DNA of 39,429 nt from Dysgonomonas sp. 520 (GTDB lineage Bacteria; Bacteroidota; Bacteroidia; Bacteroidales; Dysgonomonadaceae), in the NCBI RefSeq assembly GCF_010501095.1, contig NZ_QVMP01000026.1:43125-82553 (forward strand). Reading direction: 5' to 3'. Positions 22,485 through 31,486 of this stretch are shown here, piece by piece. How positions within the stretch are numbered: position 1 is the first letter of the stretch; each line of letters starts with the position of its first letter. The translations under genes and the position numbers were made by a program. Below the pieces are notes generated by a model, which was not told where the DNA came from, did not search any database, and saw only the letters and a list, made by a program, of their open reading frames with translations.

Positions 22485-24008
22485 ATGGAGGGTAGTAACA
22501 AAAAGAAATTGTCTTTTTCCGAACGCATAAAAAATGCGCCAAAGAGCAAATGGATTAAATTCGGCATAATGGCAGTATTGTGCTTGCTGTTTGTTTATTG
22601 GTCCGATTATTATTTGGTGCTGATCTTGATACCGATATTTTTCGACAGTTATATTCTGAAATATTTTCCGTGGGCTTTCTGGAAAAAATCGAAAAATCCG
22701 ACTTTCCGCAAGGTTATGGATTGGGTGGATGCCATTGTTTTTGCTTTGGCTGTTGCGTATGTGGTAACAACTTTTTTCTTTCAGAACTATCAGATACCTT
22801 CTTCTTCGCTCGAAAAAACTTTGCTCGTGGGAGACTTTTTGTGTGTGAGTAAGGTTAGCTTTGGAGCCCGTTCGCCAATGACACCTCTGTCGTTTCCGTT
22901 GGCACAACATACGCTTCCTTTTTTCAACACAAAATCGTATATTGAAAAACCTCAGATCGAATATAAACGGTTGAAAGGAACAGGACAGGTTAAGCGGAGC
23001 GATATTGTTGTCTTCAATTATCCTTCGGGCGATACGGTTGCCCTGCACAAGCAGAACCAAGACTATTACGCTTTGTGTAAAGAATATGGCCGGGATGTGG
23101 TTTGGAGCAATAAGCGTGAATTTGGCGATATTGTTTATCGTCCGGTCGACAGGCGTGAGAATTATGTGAAACGTTGTGTTGGTCTTCCCGGCGAGTTTAT
23201 CGAATTGAAGGACGATGATATTTATATCAATGACAATAAGATTGCCCGTCCTAAGAACATGCAGCTGTATTATTACATTCAAACTGACGGTACTGCCATT
23301 TCCAAGAAACTTTTTACTGAATTGGGCATATCGGAAGAAGACTATGTTAAGATAGGGTTCTATTCGACAAAGGAATTAATTACAAATAATCCGAATACAG
23401 TGATTCCCGATAGCATTTACCGTGATCTCGGATTTGAAGTAAAAGACGGTGGAAATGTTGGGAATATACACACTCGCGTTTCTTTGACTCAGGAAATGGT
23501 CGACATACTAAAAAGTAAGCCTTTTGTGTGGAAGATAATCACACAAAACAGTTACTACAAAAAAATGGGAAAACTGACAGGCCATAAAATTGAACAGGAT
23601 TTCGTTTATCCGCTGACTTATAACCTACATTGCCAATTTGGTGATTTTCCTAAATTGTGGATTCCGAAGAGTGGTGCGACTATCAAGTTCGACACTGATG
23701 TAGACTATAAAGTGGCGGCTTATGAAAGATGTATCAAAAACTATGAGCATAACGACTTCAAATATGAAGACGGTAAGGTTTACATAAATGGTCAACCGGT
23801 TGATTCATACACTTTTATATACGACTATTATTTTATGATGGGTGATAACAGGGACAACTCGGCCGATTCGCGTGCTTGGGGTTTTGTGCCTGAGGATCAT
23901 ATAGTTGGTCGTCCGATGTTTATCTGGTTGTCGCTCGATAAGGACAAAGGATGGTTTAGCGGAAAAATTCGTTGGAACAGGTTGTTTACCAGTGCAATAA
24001 AGGATTAA
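22485..24008 (+). CDS. lepB: Signal peptidase I, large Bacteroidetes form
   Basis: 507-residue inner-membrane S26 peptidase that removes signal peptides from exported proteins. Two or three membrane helices occupy residues 25-100. Catalytic Ser108 is in IPSSSLEKTLLVGDF (box B) and the general base Lys229 in RRENYVKRCVGLPGE (box D). Box E is GDNRDNSADSRAWGFVPEDH. Between boxes D and E there is an insertion of about 190 residues compared with E. coli LepB, seen in other members of this phylum. It is the only paralogue of the two here with intact catalysis, so it should be the essential enzyme. It follows dapB by 17 bp. Confidence 0.95.
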   Translation: MEGSNKKKLSFSERIKNAPKSKWIKFGIMAVLCLLFVYWSDYYLVLILIPIFFDSYILKYFPWAFWKKSKNPTFRKVMDWVDAIVFALAVAYVVTTFFFQNYQIPSSSLEKTLLVGDFLCVSKVSFGARSPMTPLSFPLAQHTLPFFNTKSYIEKPQIEYKRLKGTGQVKRSDIVVFNYPSGDTVALHKQNQDYYALCKEYGRDVVWSNKREFGDIVYRPVDRRENYVKRCVGLPGEFIELKDDDIYINDNKIARPKNMQLYYYIQTDGTAISKKLFTELGISEEDYVKIGFYSTKELITNNPNTVIPDSIYRDLGFEVKDGGNVGNIHTRVSLTQEMVDILKSKPFVWKIITQNSYYKKMGKLTGHKIEQDFVYPLTYNLHCQFGDFPKLWIPKSGATIKFDTDVDYKVAAYERCIKNYEHNDFKYEDGKVYINGQPVDSYTFIYDYYFMMGDNRDNSADSRAWGFVPEDHIVGRPMFIWLSLDKDKGWFSGKIRWNRLFTSAIKD

Positions 24009-24021
24009 TTTGTGAGACAAT

Positions 24022-24106
24022 GTAGGGGCGTATAATCATACGCCCGAAATGAAAACCCCTACACTCCAAAAATGCAATATTGTAGGGGTGGGGCTCTGCT
24101 CCACCC
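24022..24106. repeat. Two TGTAGGGG-headed palindromes between lepB genes
   Basis: GTAGGGGCGTATAATCATAC GCCC at 24022-24045 and GTAGGGGTGGGGCTCTGCTC CACCC at 24082-24106 share a constant head and a different self-complementary core. They belong to the same family as 20367-20390 and 21000-21023. Confidence 0.75.
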
Positions 24107-24129
24107 GTGCAACAAACAAAAAATAGCAA

Positions 24130-25119
24130 ATGAAGCAAAAAATTTCAAAGATAATATGGTCTGTTAGCAAGGTGTTTCTTCTCACTTTGCTCGTGGTGCT
24201 TGTTATCCGTACTTTTTTTGTTGAGTCTTTTTCTGTTTCTTCGGCTCAGATGGAAACCGCTTTGCTGAGAGGCGATAAAGTGTTGGTCGACAAAACCGCT
24301 TATGGCATCCGTATGCCTGTTACGTGGCTTGCTGTGCCTTTCACTTTCGATTCTTTTCTGGGCATGAAGTCATATTCTTCTGCTGTGCAGACCGGCTATC
24401 ACCGCTTATTTGCAAAGCAGGTCGGGCGGAATGAGGTGGTTGTTTTCAACAATCCTCTCGAAACCGGAAAACCCCTCGACAGGCGAAACCTTTGCATCAG
24501 CAGGTGCGTTGCCGTTCCCGGCGATACGGTTACGGTTGATGGCTACAATTATCTGATAAACGGGAAAAAATATGTCACTTCGCCCGATTTTCTGATGAGT
24601 TTCAAGTTCAGAAAAGAAATTTCTGACAAGGTGAAAGGTGTTATATCTTCGTTGAATATTCCTTTGCGGAATTTTCAGTCGCAGCAAGATTACGATTATG
24701 CTTCATTCAACAGGTATGAGGTATTTCTCATAAACCAGAATTTTAAAGATTCGATACAAGTTGAATTGGCCGAACCTGAGGTTTCGAGGTATCAGATCTT
24801 TGTCCCTCGGAAAGGGGAAGTTATAGAATTGACTGGATCGAATATCCCGATGTATAAAAATATCATGATTTCGGAGCTGGGAAATAGGGTTTCTTTTTCC
24901 GAAAACAGTCTGAAAATTGACGGAAAAGAGGCAAAAACATACAGTTTTCTGTTCGATTATTACTGGTTTTTGTCCGACAATGTGGATGATTCTGTCGATT
25001 CCCGCTATTTTGGGTTCATTTCCGAGAAAGATATTATCGGCAAAGCCTCGTTCATTTGGAATAGTTCGGATAGTGCCGGCATCCGTTGGAACAGAATTTT
25101 TACGTGGGTTAAAAACTAG
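24130..25119 (+). CDS. LepB-like signal peptidase I homologue lacking catalytic Ser and Lys
   Basis: 329-residue S26-family protein with one N-terminal membrane helix (VFLLTLLVVLVIRTFFV). It aligns without gaps to the preceding LepB in the active-site boxes. Box B reads SVSSAQMETALLRGD, so the nucleophile position before Met is Gln40 instead of Ser. Box D reads RRNLCISRCVAVPGD, so the general base is Ser124 instead of Lys. Box E is degenerate (LSDNVDDSVDSRYFGF). The frame is intact, so this looks like a retained pseudoprotease rather than a pseudogene. It might bind signal peptides, regulate LepB or present substrates, all inference. Separated from lepB by 121 bp of repeats. Confidence 0.88.
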   Translation: MKQKISKIIWSVSKVFLLTLLVVLVIRTFFVESFSVSSAQMETALLRGDKVLVDKTAYGIRMPVTWLAVPFTFDSFLGMKSYSSAVQTGYHRLFAKQVGRNEVVVFNNPLETGKPLDRRNLCISRCVAVPGDTVTVDGYNYLINGKKYVTSPDFLMSFKFRKEISDKVKGVISSLNIPLRNFQSQQDYDYASFNRYEVFLINQNFKDSIQVELAEPEVSRYQIFVPRKGEVIELTGSNIPMYKNIMISELGNRVSFSENSLKIDGKEAKTYSFLFDYYWFLSDNVDDSVDSRYFGFISEKDIIGKASFIWNSSDSAGIRWNRIFTWVKN

Positions 25120-25143
25120 AGTAGGGGGGAACGATTGCAGATT

Positions 25144-25776
25144 ATGAGTATTTTTTTGTCGACAGCCTATTTAGCACCCATCGAATATTATTCCAAATTT
25201 CTTGTCTCGGATAAGATTTATATAGAAAAGCACGAAAACTATCAGAAGCAATCCTATCGCAATCGTTGCACGATTTTGTCGGCCAATGGGAAGATGCCCC
25301 TTTCGGTTCCTGTTGTTCATTCTTCGGCTCTAAAATGCCTCACGCGCGATATTCGCATCGCCGATCATGGCAATTGGCAACATGTGCATTGGAACGCATT
25401 GGTTTCGGCTTACAATTCCACTCCTTTTTTTGAATATTATCAGGACGATTTCCGGCCTTTTTACGAAAAAAAATATGATTTTTTGTTCGATTTCAACGAA
25501 GAATTGCAGAATCTGGTGTTGGACTTGCTCGACATTGACGATGTGAATATCGGTTACACAGATTTTTACCGGAAAGAGTTGGACGGAGCAGATTCCGATT
25601 TCAGAGATACAATTCACCCGAAAAAAGATTGGCAACAACTTGATAATGAATTTATATCTGTGCCTTATTATCAGGTTTTTGAAGACAGGTTTGGTTTTAC
25701 TCCCAATTTGAGTATTGCAGACCTCCTTTTCAATATGGGCAATGAGAGCCAAATAATTCTAAGACAGAGTATTTAA
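25144..25776 (+). CDS. WbqC-family protein
   Basis: 210-residue WbqC-like protein (PF08889 type). It opens STAYLAPIEYYSKF and includes KHENYQKQSYRNRCTILSAN, SVPVVHS, HVHWNALVSAYNSTPFFEYY and the C-terminal PYYQVFEDRFGFTPNLSIAD. These are the conserved family segments. WbqC proteins were named from an O-antigen locus; the activity is not established, though an aminotransferase or CoA-like transfer has been suggested by context. The ATG at 25144 was preferred to a TTG at 25135. Its position after dapB-lepB is a recurrent Bacteroidota arrangement. Gap to the previous gene is 24 bp. Confidence 0.85.
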   Translation: MSIFLSTAYLAPIEYYSKFLVSDKIYIEKHENYQKQSYRNRCTILSANGKMPLSVPVVHSSALKCLTRDIRIADHGNWQHVHWNALVSAYNSTPFFEYYQDDFRPFYEKKYDFLFDFNEELQNLVLDLLDIDDVNIGYTDFYRKELDGADSDFRDTIHPKKDWQQLDNEFISVPYYQVFEDRFGFTPNLSIADLLFNMGNESQIILRQSI

Positions 25777-25906
25777 ATAATCGAGGCGCAAAAATTAGGA
25801 ATAAGAGCCTGTCTGAAAAGTTTTCTTAATAAATTATCCTTGATGTTGAGATACTTTGAGCAATATATCTTATTTTTGATTTTATTTTGTCTTAATAATT
25901 TGTACT

Positions 25907-27139
25907 ATGGTTCTTAACTACATTTGGGTGGGGTTTATTCTGGTTGCTTTTGTAGTGGCTGTTGCCAAGCTCATCTTTTTGCAAGATTACGATACGATTA
26001 TAAAAGTTGTCAATTCAACATTCGGATCAGCCAAAACAGGCTTCGAGGTGTCCCTTGCGCTTACAGGCGTACTTGCCCTCTGGATGGGATTGATGAAAAT
26101 CGGTGAAAACGGAGGTATGATAAAACTTTTCTCGCGTGCCATTTATCCGCTATTCAAAAGGCTTTTTCCCGAAATTCCGAAGGATCATCCCGCAAGCGGC
26201 TCCATGTTGATGAATATCTCCGCTAACATGTTGGGGCTGGATAATGCCGCCACTCCGGCAGGATTGAAGGCTATGCAGGAATTGCAGGAAATAAATCCCG
26301 ATAAAAGCAAGGCATCCAATTCGATGATCATGTTTTTGGTGATGAATGCTTCAGGCTTAACGATAGTTCCGGTTTCGGTAATGGCAATACGGGCGCAGGC
26401 AGGTGCAGCTAATCCGGCCGATGTGTTTATACCTATACTTATTGCAACTTTTGTGGCAACTCTTGTCGGGGTGCTTGCCGTTTGCATAAAACAGGGCATT
26501 AATATTTTCGATAAAGTAATACTTGGCACTTTTGGCGGGATTGCTGCTTTGATTGCAGGAGTCATGTTCCTGTTTCAGAACATGTCGACAAAACAGGTTG
26601 AACTTGCGTCCAATTTTGGTGCGAGTTTCATTTTACTCACAATAATCGTTCTTTTCGTTGTCAGCGGGATAAGGAAAAAAATAAATGTATATGATAGTTT
26701 TATAGAAGGAGCAAAAGATGGATTTGCAGTTGCGGTGAAGATTATCCCGTTTCTGATCGCAATTCTTGTTGCGGTTGGCATGTTCAGAGAATCGGGAGCA
26801 ATGGGCTATCTGCTCGATGGACTGAAATATGGTGTTTCGGCTCTCAATTTCGATACCCGTTGGGTAGATGCTATGCCAACAGCCATTATGAAGCCTCTGA
26901 GCGGAAGCGGTGCACGAGGCATGATGGTGGAAGCGATCAGAACGTTCGATGTCGATTCTTTTGCTGCCCGCCTGTCGGGAGTGTTTCAGGGAGCAACAGA
27001 CACCACATTCTACATTGCAGCCGTCTATTTTGGTGCGGTCAACATAAAAAACGGAAGGTATATGATTCCTTATGCGCTTCTGGCCGATTTGGCAGGTGTG
27101 ATAGCGGCTATTTTTGTGGCGTATATGTTTTTCGGATAA
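25907..27139 (+). CDS. Fused SpmA-SpmB nucleoside-recognition membrane protein
   Basis: 410-residue multi-spanning protein with two nucleoside-recognition (Gate) domains. The first half resembles SpmA (GFEVSLALTGVLALWMGLMK, SANMLGLDNAATPAGLKAM) and the second SpmB (GAKDGFAVAVKIIPFLIAIL, PLSGSGARGMMVEA, GATDTTFYIAAVYFGAV). In endospore formers SpmA and SpmB are separate and affect spore core dehydration; this organism does not sporulate, so the fused form probably transports a small solute, perhaps a nucleoside-like compound. It starts 131 bp after the WbqC gene in a gap containing GAGCCTGTCTGAAAAG, a sequence that resembles insertion-sequence ends but has no element attached. Confidence 0.88.
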   Translation: MVLNYIWVGFILVAFVVAVAKLIFLQDYDTIIKVVNSTFGSAKTGFEVSLALTGVLALWMGLMKIGENGGMIKLFSRAIYPLFKRLFPEIPKDHPASGSMLMNISANMLGLDNAATPAGLKAMQELQEINPDKSKASNSMIMFLVMNASGLTIVPVSVMAIRAQAGAANPADVFIPILIATFVATLVGVLAVCIKQGINIFDKVILGTFGGIAALIAGVMFLFQNMSTKQVELASNFGASFILLTIIVLFVVSGIRKKINVYDSFIEGAKDGFAVAVKIIPFLIAILVAVGMFRESGAMGYLLDGLKYGVSALNFDTRWVDAMPTAIMKPLSGSGARGMMVEAIRTFDVDSFAARLSGVFQGATDTTFYIAAVYFGAVNIKNGRYMIPYALLADLAGVIAAIFVAYMFFG

Positions 27140-27227
27140 CACAATACCCCCTTCTGAGCTCCCCGAAAGGGAGGGATTTGATTTAGCAATTACAGAAAAA
27201 TTTGTAACTCGTAACTAATAAAAGTAT

Positions 27228-27656
27228 ATGGCAATCTTATTTCAGAATGAAGAAGTAAAACTTCCCCCGATAAAAAGGAGAATTATTTCGCAATGGATCA
27301 AACAAACAGCTGCATCTTACAACAAGGCGGTGGGTGATGTTGCATACATCTTTTGTTCGGATGAAAAAATACTGCAAATAAACCGGGAATATTTGCAGCA
27401 CGACTATTACACCGACATCATTACTTTCGATTATAGTGAAGATAACATTATTTCGGGAGATATATTCATAAGCCTTGATACTGTGAAATCCAATTCGGAG
27501 CAGTTTGGTACCGATTTCATCGACGAATTGCACCGGATCATTATTCATGGAATACTCCATTTGTGCGGCATTAACGATAAGTCTCCGGAGGAAAGGAAGC
27601 ACATGACTCAATGCGAAGACGAAGCTCTGAAAAATCTCAAATTAATTATATCATGA
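27228..27656 (+). CDS. ybeY: Endoribonuclease YbeY (rRNA maturation)
   Basis: 142-residue zinc hydrolase for 16S rRNA 3'-end maturation and ribosome quality control. The metal site is HGILHLCGINDK near residue 109, which keeps the two histidines of HGxLHLxG; the final His of the enterobacterial HGxLHLxGxDH is replaced by a DKSPEERKHM segment, in which the His may be the third ligand. DYYTDIITFDY and SGDIFISLDTV are typical blocks. Its TGA overlaps the ATG of the next gene (ATGA), indicating translational coupling. Confidence 0.93.
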   Translation: MAILFQNEEVKLPPIKRRIISQWIKQTAASYNKAVGDVAYIFCSDEKILQINREYLQHDYYTDIITFDYSEDNIISGDIFISLDTVKSNSEQFGTDFIDELHRIIIHGILHLCGINDKSPEERKHMTQCEDEALKNLKLIIS

Positions 27657-28507
27657 AAAAAGTAGTATTATTTCTTTCCCTTTTCTTTTTTGTGTCCGGA
27701 GCAAATGCTCAGGAGGTGATAAACCTGTGGAACGGAAACCCTCCCACAGATAACGGACTGTCCGGTCTAAAGGAAATACCCGTTATGAAACGTTCTGCTG
27801 ATGTTTCCGAAGCGGATATGACAGTCTATTTAGCCGATAAAAAGCTGAATACAGGCAAAGCTGTTATCATTTGTCCCGGAGGTGGATATTCCGGTTTGGC
27901 AATGGATCACGAGGGGGTTCAGGTGGCTCAGTGGTTGCAACAACAAGGCATCACCGGCATTGTATTGAAATACAGGATGCCCAACAAACATAAAGAAGTT
28001 CCTTTGGATGATGTTCAACAGGCATTTCGCATTGTTCACAGCAGAGCAAAAGAATGGGCAATATCTCCCGATAAAATCGGTATTGCCGGATCTTCTGCCG
28101 GAGGACATCTTGCGGCTACGGCATCCACTCGTTTCGTATCGACAGAAACCAGGCCTGCATTTTCCATCTTATTTTATCCTGTCATTACAATGAAACCGGG
28201 AGTGACTCACGGTGGTTCAAAAAATAATCTTCTCGGAGATAAACCATCAGTTTCCGACTTGTACATTTACTCCAACGAAAATCAGGTGAACGCTTCAACG
28301 CCTCCAACAATTTTGCTTTTGAGCGATGACGATAAAGGTGTGATTCCAGAAAATAGCATATTGTATTACGAAGCCTTGAAGAAAAACAACGTTCCTGCCA
28401 CTATGTATATTTTCCCGGTCGGAGGACATGGTTGGGGTATGAATAAGAGTTTTAAATATCACAACGAAATGTTGGCTCTACTGAAGCTTTGGTTGGAGAG
28501 CATCTAA
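27653..28507 (+). CDS. Secreted alpha/beta hydrolase (acetyl-xylan-esterase-like)
   Basis: 284-residue exported esterase. It has a signal peptide (MKKVVLFLSLFFFVSG, cleavage near ANAQ). CPGGGYSGLAMDHEG is the oxyanion-hole region, the nucleophile is in GIAGSSAGGHLAA (GxSxG), and the distal Asp and His fit SDDDKGVIPE and GGHGWGM near the C-terminus. Such enzymes remove acetyl or feruloyl groups from plant polysaccharides. The start was placed at 27653, which overlaps the ybeY stop codon and begins the signal peptide. A polysaccharide-degradation locus is not visible around it. Confidence 0.88.
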   Translation: MKKVVLFLSLFFFVSGANAQEVINLWNGNPPTDNGLSGLKEIPVMKRSADVSEADMTVYLADKKLNTGKAVIICPGGGYSGLAMDHEGVQVAQWLQQQGITGIVLKYRMPNKHKEVPLDDVQQAFRIVHSRAKEWAISPDKIGIAGSSAGGHLAATASTRFVSTETRPAFSILFYPVITMKPGVTHGGSKNNLLGDKPSVSDLYIYSNENQVNASTPPTILLLSDDDKGVIPENSILYYEALKKNNVPATMYIFPVGGHGWGMNKSFKYHNEMLALLKLWLESI

Positions 28508-28548
28508 TAGAAATTGTATCGAATAAAGCGTTATTTTTGATGTAAAAT

Positions 28549-28785
28549 GTAGGGGCAAACGATTACCCCCCTGAAAATATACAAATCTTGTTCTCTGGGG
28601 TTTGTAACCCCGGAGTTGTTATTTTCCGAATTTAAAATTCGGGTAGTAGCCAAGCATGGGATTGTAAATCCCATGCGACGAGAAAATCAGTGCTCCCCTT
28701 TAGGGGGTGGGGTTGTTTTCTAAAATTGAGGACTTTTGAGACACTTCCGACAACAAAAGATTGTAAATCCCATGCGACGAGAAAA
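28549..28785. repeat. TGTAGGGG palindrome and triple-hairpin block, copy 3
   Basis: TGTAGGGGCAAACGATTACC at 28549 is a degenerate palindrome. 28589-28681 is the third triple hairpin (CTCTGGGGTTTGTAACCCCG, CCGAATTTAAAATTCGG, GCATGGGATTGTAAATCCC). The middle stem has a G-to-A change with the paired C-to-T change (CCGGATTT to CCGAATTT), so pairing is kept. 28751-28785 repeats the end of the block (GATTGTAAATCCCATGCGAC). CTCCCCTTTAGGGGG at 28692 is a further small palindrome. Confidence 0.78.
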
Positions 28786-28811
28786 CTGGTATCTCGTGCC
28801 TTGTTTACTAG

Positions 28812-28948
28812 GAAGTCATCTAGACTTTTTAAATTATACTTAATTTTTGAGTTTTTGTCATGTTGAACGTAGTGAAACATCTAAAAAACAGATCCTTCGA
28901 TACTCTCAGGATGACAAAATTGAATAAAACGAAAAAGTCTAGACGGTT
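28812..28948. repeat. MITE-like repeat, family A, complete copy with target duplication
   Basis: The left end is GAAGTCATCTAGACTTTTT and the right end AAAAAGTCTAGACGGTT. The 5-mer ACTAG occurs on both sides (28807-28811 and 28949-28953), a likely target-site duplication. The interior includes GTCATGTTGAACGTAGTGAA and CCTTCGATACTCTCAGGATG. It is inverted relative to the copy at 5413-5582. A further degenerate unit (GATGCTTCGTTACACTCAGC) follows at 28960-28985. Confidence 0.85.
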
Positions 28949-29105
28949 ACTAGATATAGATGCTTCGTTACACTCAGCATGACAAAAGAAAAAAGTTTGC
29001 GTTCATTGTACCTTTGCGGTTTGCCTAATTTAAGAACCAACTAACTAATATAATCGGCTAAAAACAAGCTATAATGTTAACATATAAATTTTAGGATAAA
29101 ATATC

Positions 29106-30044
29106 ATGATAAGACAAACAACAAATACGCTGTTGATGATTGAACCCGTTGCTTTCAACTACAATGAACAAACGGCATCGAATAATCATTTTCAGAAGAA
29201 TGACCCGGTGGAACCGGATAAAATTCAGGAGATGGCTTTGTCTGAGTTTCGGAATATGGTTGGCATACTGAAAGAAAAGGACGTAAACCTGTATGTTGTT
29301 CAGGACACATTAGAACCCCATACGCCCGATTCTATTTTCCCGAACAATTGGATATCTTTCCATAGCGACGGACGGATTGCCGTGTATCCGATGTTTGCCG
29401 AAAACAGGCGGTTGGAAAGGCGTAGCGATATTCTCAACCAGATGGTGAAAGACAAATTCGTTATCCTTGATATAGCCGATTATACTGCATCCGAAGCTGA
29501 AAATAAATTTCTTGAGGGAACGGGCAGTATGGTTTTCGACCGTGAAAACAGAGTGGCTTATGCAGCTATTTCGAAGAGAACAGATGCAGAGTTGTTCTTC
29601 CGTTTTTGTAGGGAGTTTAATTTCCGTCCGGTGAGTTTTCATGCTCATCAAACTGTGAATGGTGAACGAAAACCTATCTATCACACCAATGTGATGATGT
29701 GCATAGGCACTAAGTTTGCTGTTGTTTGCCTCGATGCAATTGACGATTTGGACGAAAGGAAACAAGTGCTCGAATCTCTGACTTTTACCGAAAAGGAAGT
29801 CATTGAAATATCGGAAGATCAGATGCACCAATTTGCGGGGAATATGCTTCAGGTGGAGGATAATGCCGGCAAGCATTTGTTGTTGATGTCGCAGGCGGCA
29901 TACGATTCGCTATCTTCCGATCAGACGGACAAACTGTTGAAACACGTCGAGATTGTGAGCATTCCCATCCCTACTATCGAAAAATATGGTGGAGGGAGTG
30001 TCAGGTGCATGATTGCCGAGGTATTTATCCCCAGGAATGTGTAA
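29106..30044 (+). CDS. ctlX: Citrulline hydrolase CtlX-type (arginine deiminase-related)
   Basis: 312-residue amidinotransferase/deiminase-fold protein. [14 protein letters not shown] is the substrate-binding block near residue 80, [15 protein letters not shown] carries the catalytic His near 197, and [15 protein letters not shown] near the C-terminus carries the nucleophilic Cys in the same context as GGGxRC of arginine deiminase. CtlX hydrolyses citrulline to ornithine, CO2 and ammonia. An ornithine aminotransferase gene follows after 31 bp, which strongly supports that activity: together they convert citrulline to glutamate semialdehyde. An agmatine or peptidyl deiminase is less likely. 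The gene starts a new unit after 600 bp of repeat-rich DNA. Confidence 0.85.
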   Translation: MIRQTTNTLLMIEPVAFNYNEQTASNNHFQKNDPVEPDKIQEMALSEFRNMVGILKEKDVNLYVVQDTLEPHTPDSIFPNNWISFHSDGRIAVYPMFAENRRLERRSDILNQMVKDKFVILDIADYTASEAENKFLEGTGSMVFDRENRVAYAAISKRTDAELFFRFCREFNFRPVSFHAHQTVNGERKPIYHTNVMMCIGTKFAVVCLDAIDDLDERKQVLESLTFTEKEVIEISEDQMHQFAGNMLQVEDNAGKHLLLMSQAAYDSLSSDQTDKLLKHVEIVSIPIPTIEKYGGGSVRCMIAEVFIPRNV

Positions 30045-30075
30045 TTTTGAAAAACAGACCATAAAAACCACAGAT

Positions 30076-31311
30076 ATGAATACAAAATTAACTGCAGCCT
30101 CGTTGATGGAGCTTGAAGACCAATACGGGGCACACAACTATCACCCGCTTCCTGTTGTGCTCGACAGTGGCGAAGGTGTTTTTGTTTGGGATGTGGACGG
30201 GAAACGCTATTATGATTTTCTTTCCGCTTATTCGGCTGTAAATCAGGGGCACTGTCATCCCAAAATTGTCAATTCGCTTGTAGAACAGGCAAAAAAGTTG
30301 ACATTGACTTCACGAGCTTTCTACAACAGCAGGTTAGGGGTGTATGAAGAATTTGTGACAAAATACTTCGGTTTCGATAAAGTATTGCCGATGAATACGG
30401 GTGCTGAGGCTGTTGAAACCGCACTTAAATTGTGCCGCAAGTGGGCTTATGAGAAAAAAGGTTTGGAAAAGGATTCTGCCCAAATAATTGTCTGTGAAAA
30501 CAATTTTCATGGGCGCACTACCACAATAGTTTCTTTCTCGGTCGATCCTGATGCCTACAACAATTATGGGCCTTATACTCCCGGTTTCATCGTCATTCCT
30601 TACAATGATGTTGTTGCTCTGGAAAAGGTATTAACAGAAAACGAAAACGTAGCAGGTTTCTTGGTCGAACCTATTCAGGGAGAAGCCGGGGCTTATGTTC
30701 CTGACAATGACTATTTGAAACAATGTTACGACCTTTGCCGGAAAAATAATGTTCTTTTCATTGCCGATGAGGTGCAAACCGGCATTGCCCGTACAGGTAA
30801 ACTTCTGGCTTGCGACTATGAGGATGTGAAACCTGACATACTGATATTGGGTAAGGCGCTTTCGGGTGGAACTTATCCTGTTTCGGCCGTACTGTCACGC
30901 AACGAGATTATGGAGGTGATTCATCCCGGACAGCATGGATCTACGTTTGGAGGCAATCCCATTGCTGCCTCTGTGGCTATTTCTGCCCTTGAGGTGGTGA
31001 GGGACGAAAAACTTGCCGAAAATGCCTTTGCCTTGGGCGAAATATTCAGGAATGAAATGAAACAGTTGTGCGATGATAGTAAGATCGCTTCATTTGTTAG
31101 GGGAAAAGGACTTTTAAATGCTCTTGTTATAAATAACGAGGGGCACAAAGACCTGGCATGGGACATTTGCCTGAAACTTGCCGAAAATGGATTACTGGCA
31201 AAACCAACGCATACCAATATCATTCGTTTTGCTCCTCCTTTGGTGATAACCGAAGAGCAATTGCAAGAATGTATCGAAATAATTAAAGATACGGTAAAAA
31301 GTTTCGGATAG
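30076..31311 (+). CDS. rocD: Ornithine-oxo-acid transaminase
   Basis: 411-residue class III PLP aminotransferase that converts ornithine plus 2-oxoglutarate to glutamate 5-semialdehyde plus glutamate. It opens with [17 protein letters not shown], which is specific to ornithine aminotransferases. [16 protein letters not shown] supplies the cofactor Asp and Gln, and [17 protein letters not shown] the PLP lysine near residue 258. The ATG at 30076 ([18 protein letters not shown]) was preferred to an upstream in-frame start inside ctlX. It is cotranscribed with ctlX, giving a short citrulline/ornithine catabolic operon. Confidence 0.95.
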   Translation: MNTKLTAASLMELEDQYGAHNYHPLPVVLDSGEGVFVWDVDGKRYYDFLSAYSAVNQGHCHPKIVNSLVEQAKKLTLTSRAFYNSRLGVYEEFVTKYFGFDKVLPMNTGAEAVETALKLCRKWAYEKKGLEKDSAQIIVCENNFHGRTTTIVSFSVDPDAYNNYGPYTPGFIVIPYNDVVALEKVLTENENVAGFLVEPIQGEAGAYVPDNDYLKQCYDLCRKNNVLFIADEVQTGIARTGKLLACDYEDVKPDILILGKALSGGTYPVSAVLSRNEIMEVIHPGQHGSTFGGNPIAASVAISALEVVRDEKLAENAFALGEIFRNEMKQLCDDSKIASFVRGKGLLNALVINNEGHKDLAWDICLKLAENGLLAKPTHTNIIRFAPPLVITEEQLQECIEIIKDTVKSFG

Positions 31312-31430
31312 AAATACTGTGTGTGGTACTGCTCTAAATATCAGTTGCATAGTGTTAATATTGGGGTTGGAAAAAGGATTCGGAAAATAATTCGACAAAA
31401 AATTTTTATTACAAAAAACAAAAAAGCCGT

Positions 31431-31460
31431 TTTGATTGTTTCTTTATCATGTTATATTTG
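31431..31460 (+). promoter_or_regulatory. Promoter of the histone H1-like gene
   Basis: The -33 element TTTG is at 31431-31434 and the -7 element TATATTTG at 31453-31460, 18 bp apart. This is the best Bacteroidetes promoter in the window. The ATG follows 26 bp downstream. Confidence 0.7.
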
Positions 31461-31486
31461 TACGAATTTTTAAAATCAAGAGAATT

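Noticed and set aside
25790-25825. Insertion-sequence-like end GAGCCTGTCTGAAAAG
   Set aside because: No partner end, target duplication or transposase nearby; may be a relic or chance.
27140-27227. Riboswitch or attenuator before ybeY (CTCCCCGAAAGGGAG)
   Set aside because: Only a short hairpin typical of dispersed GC palindromes; no aptamer-like structure was recognised.
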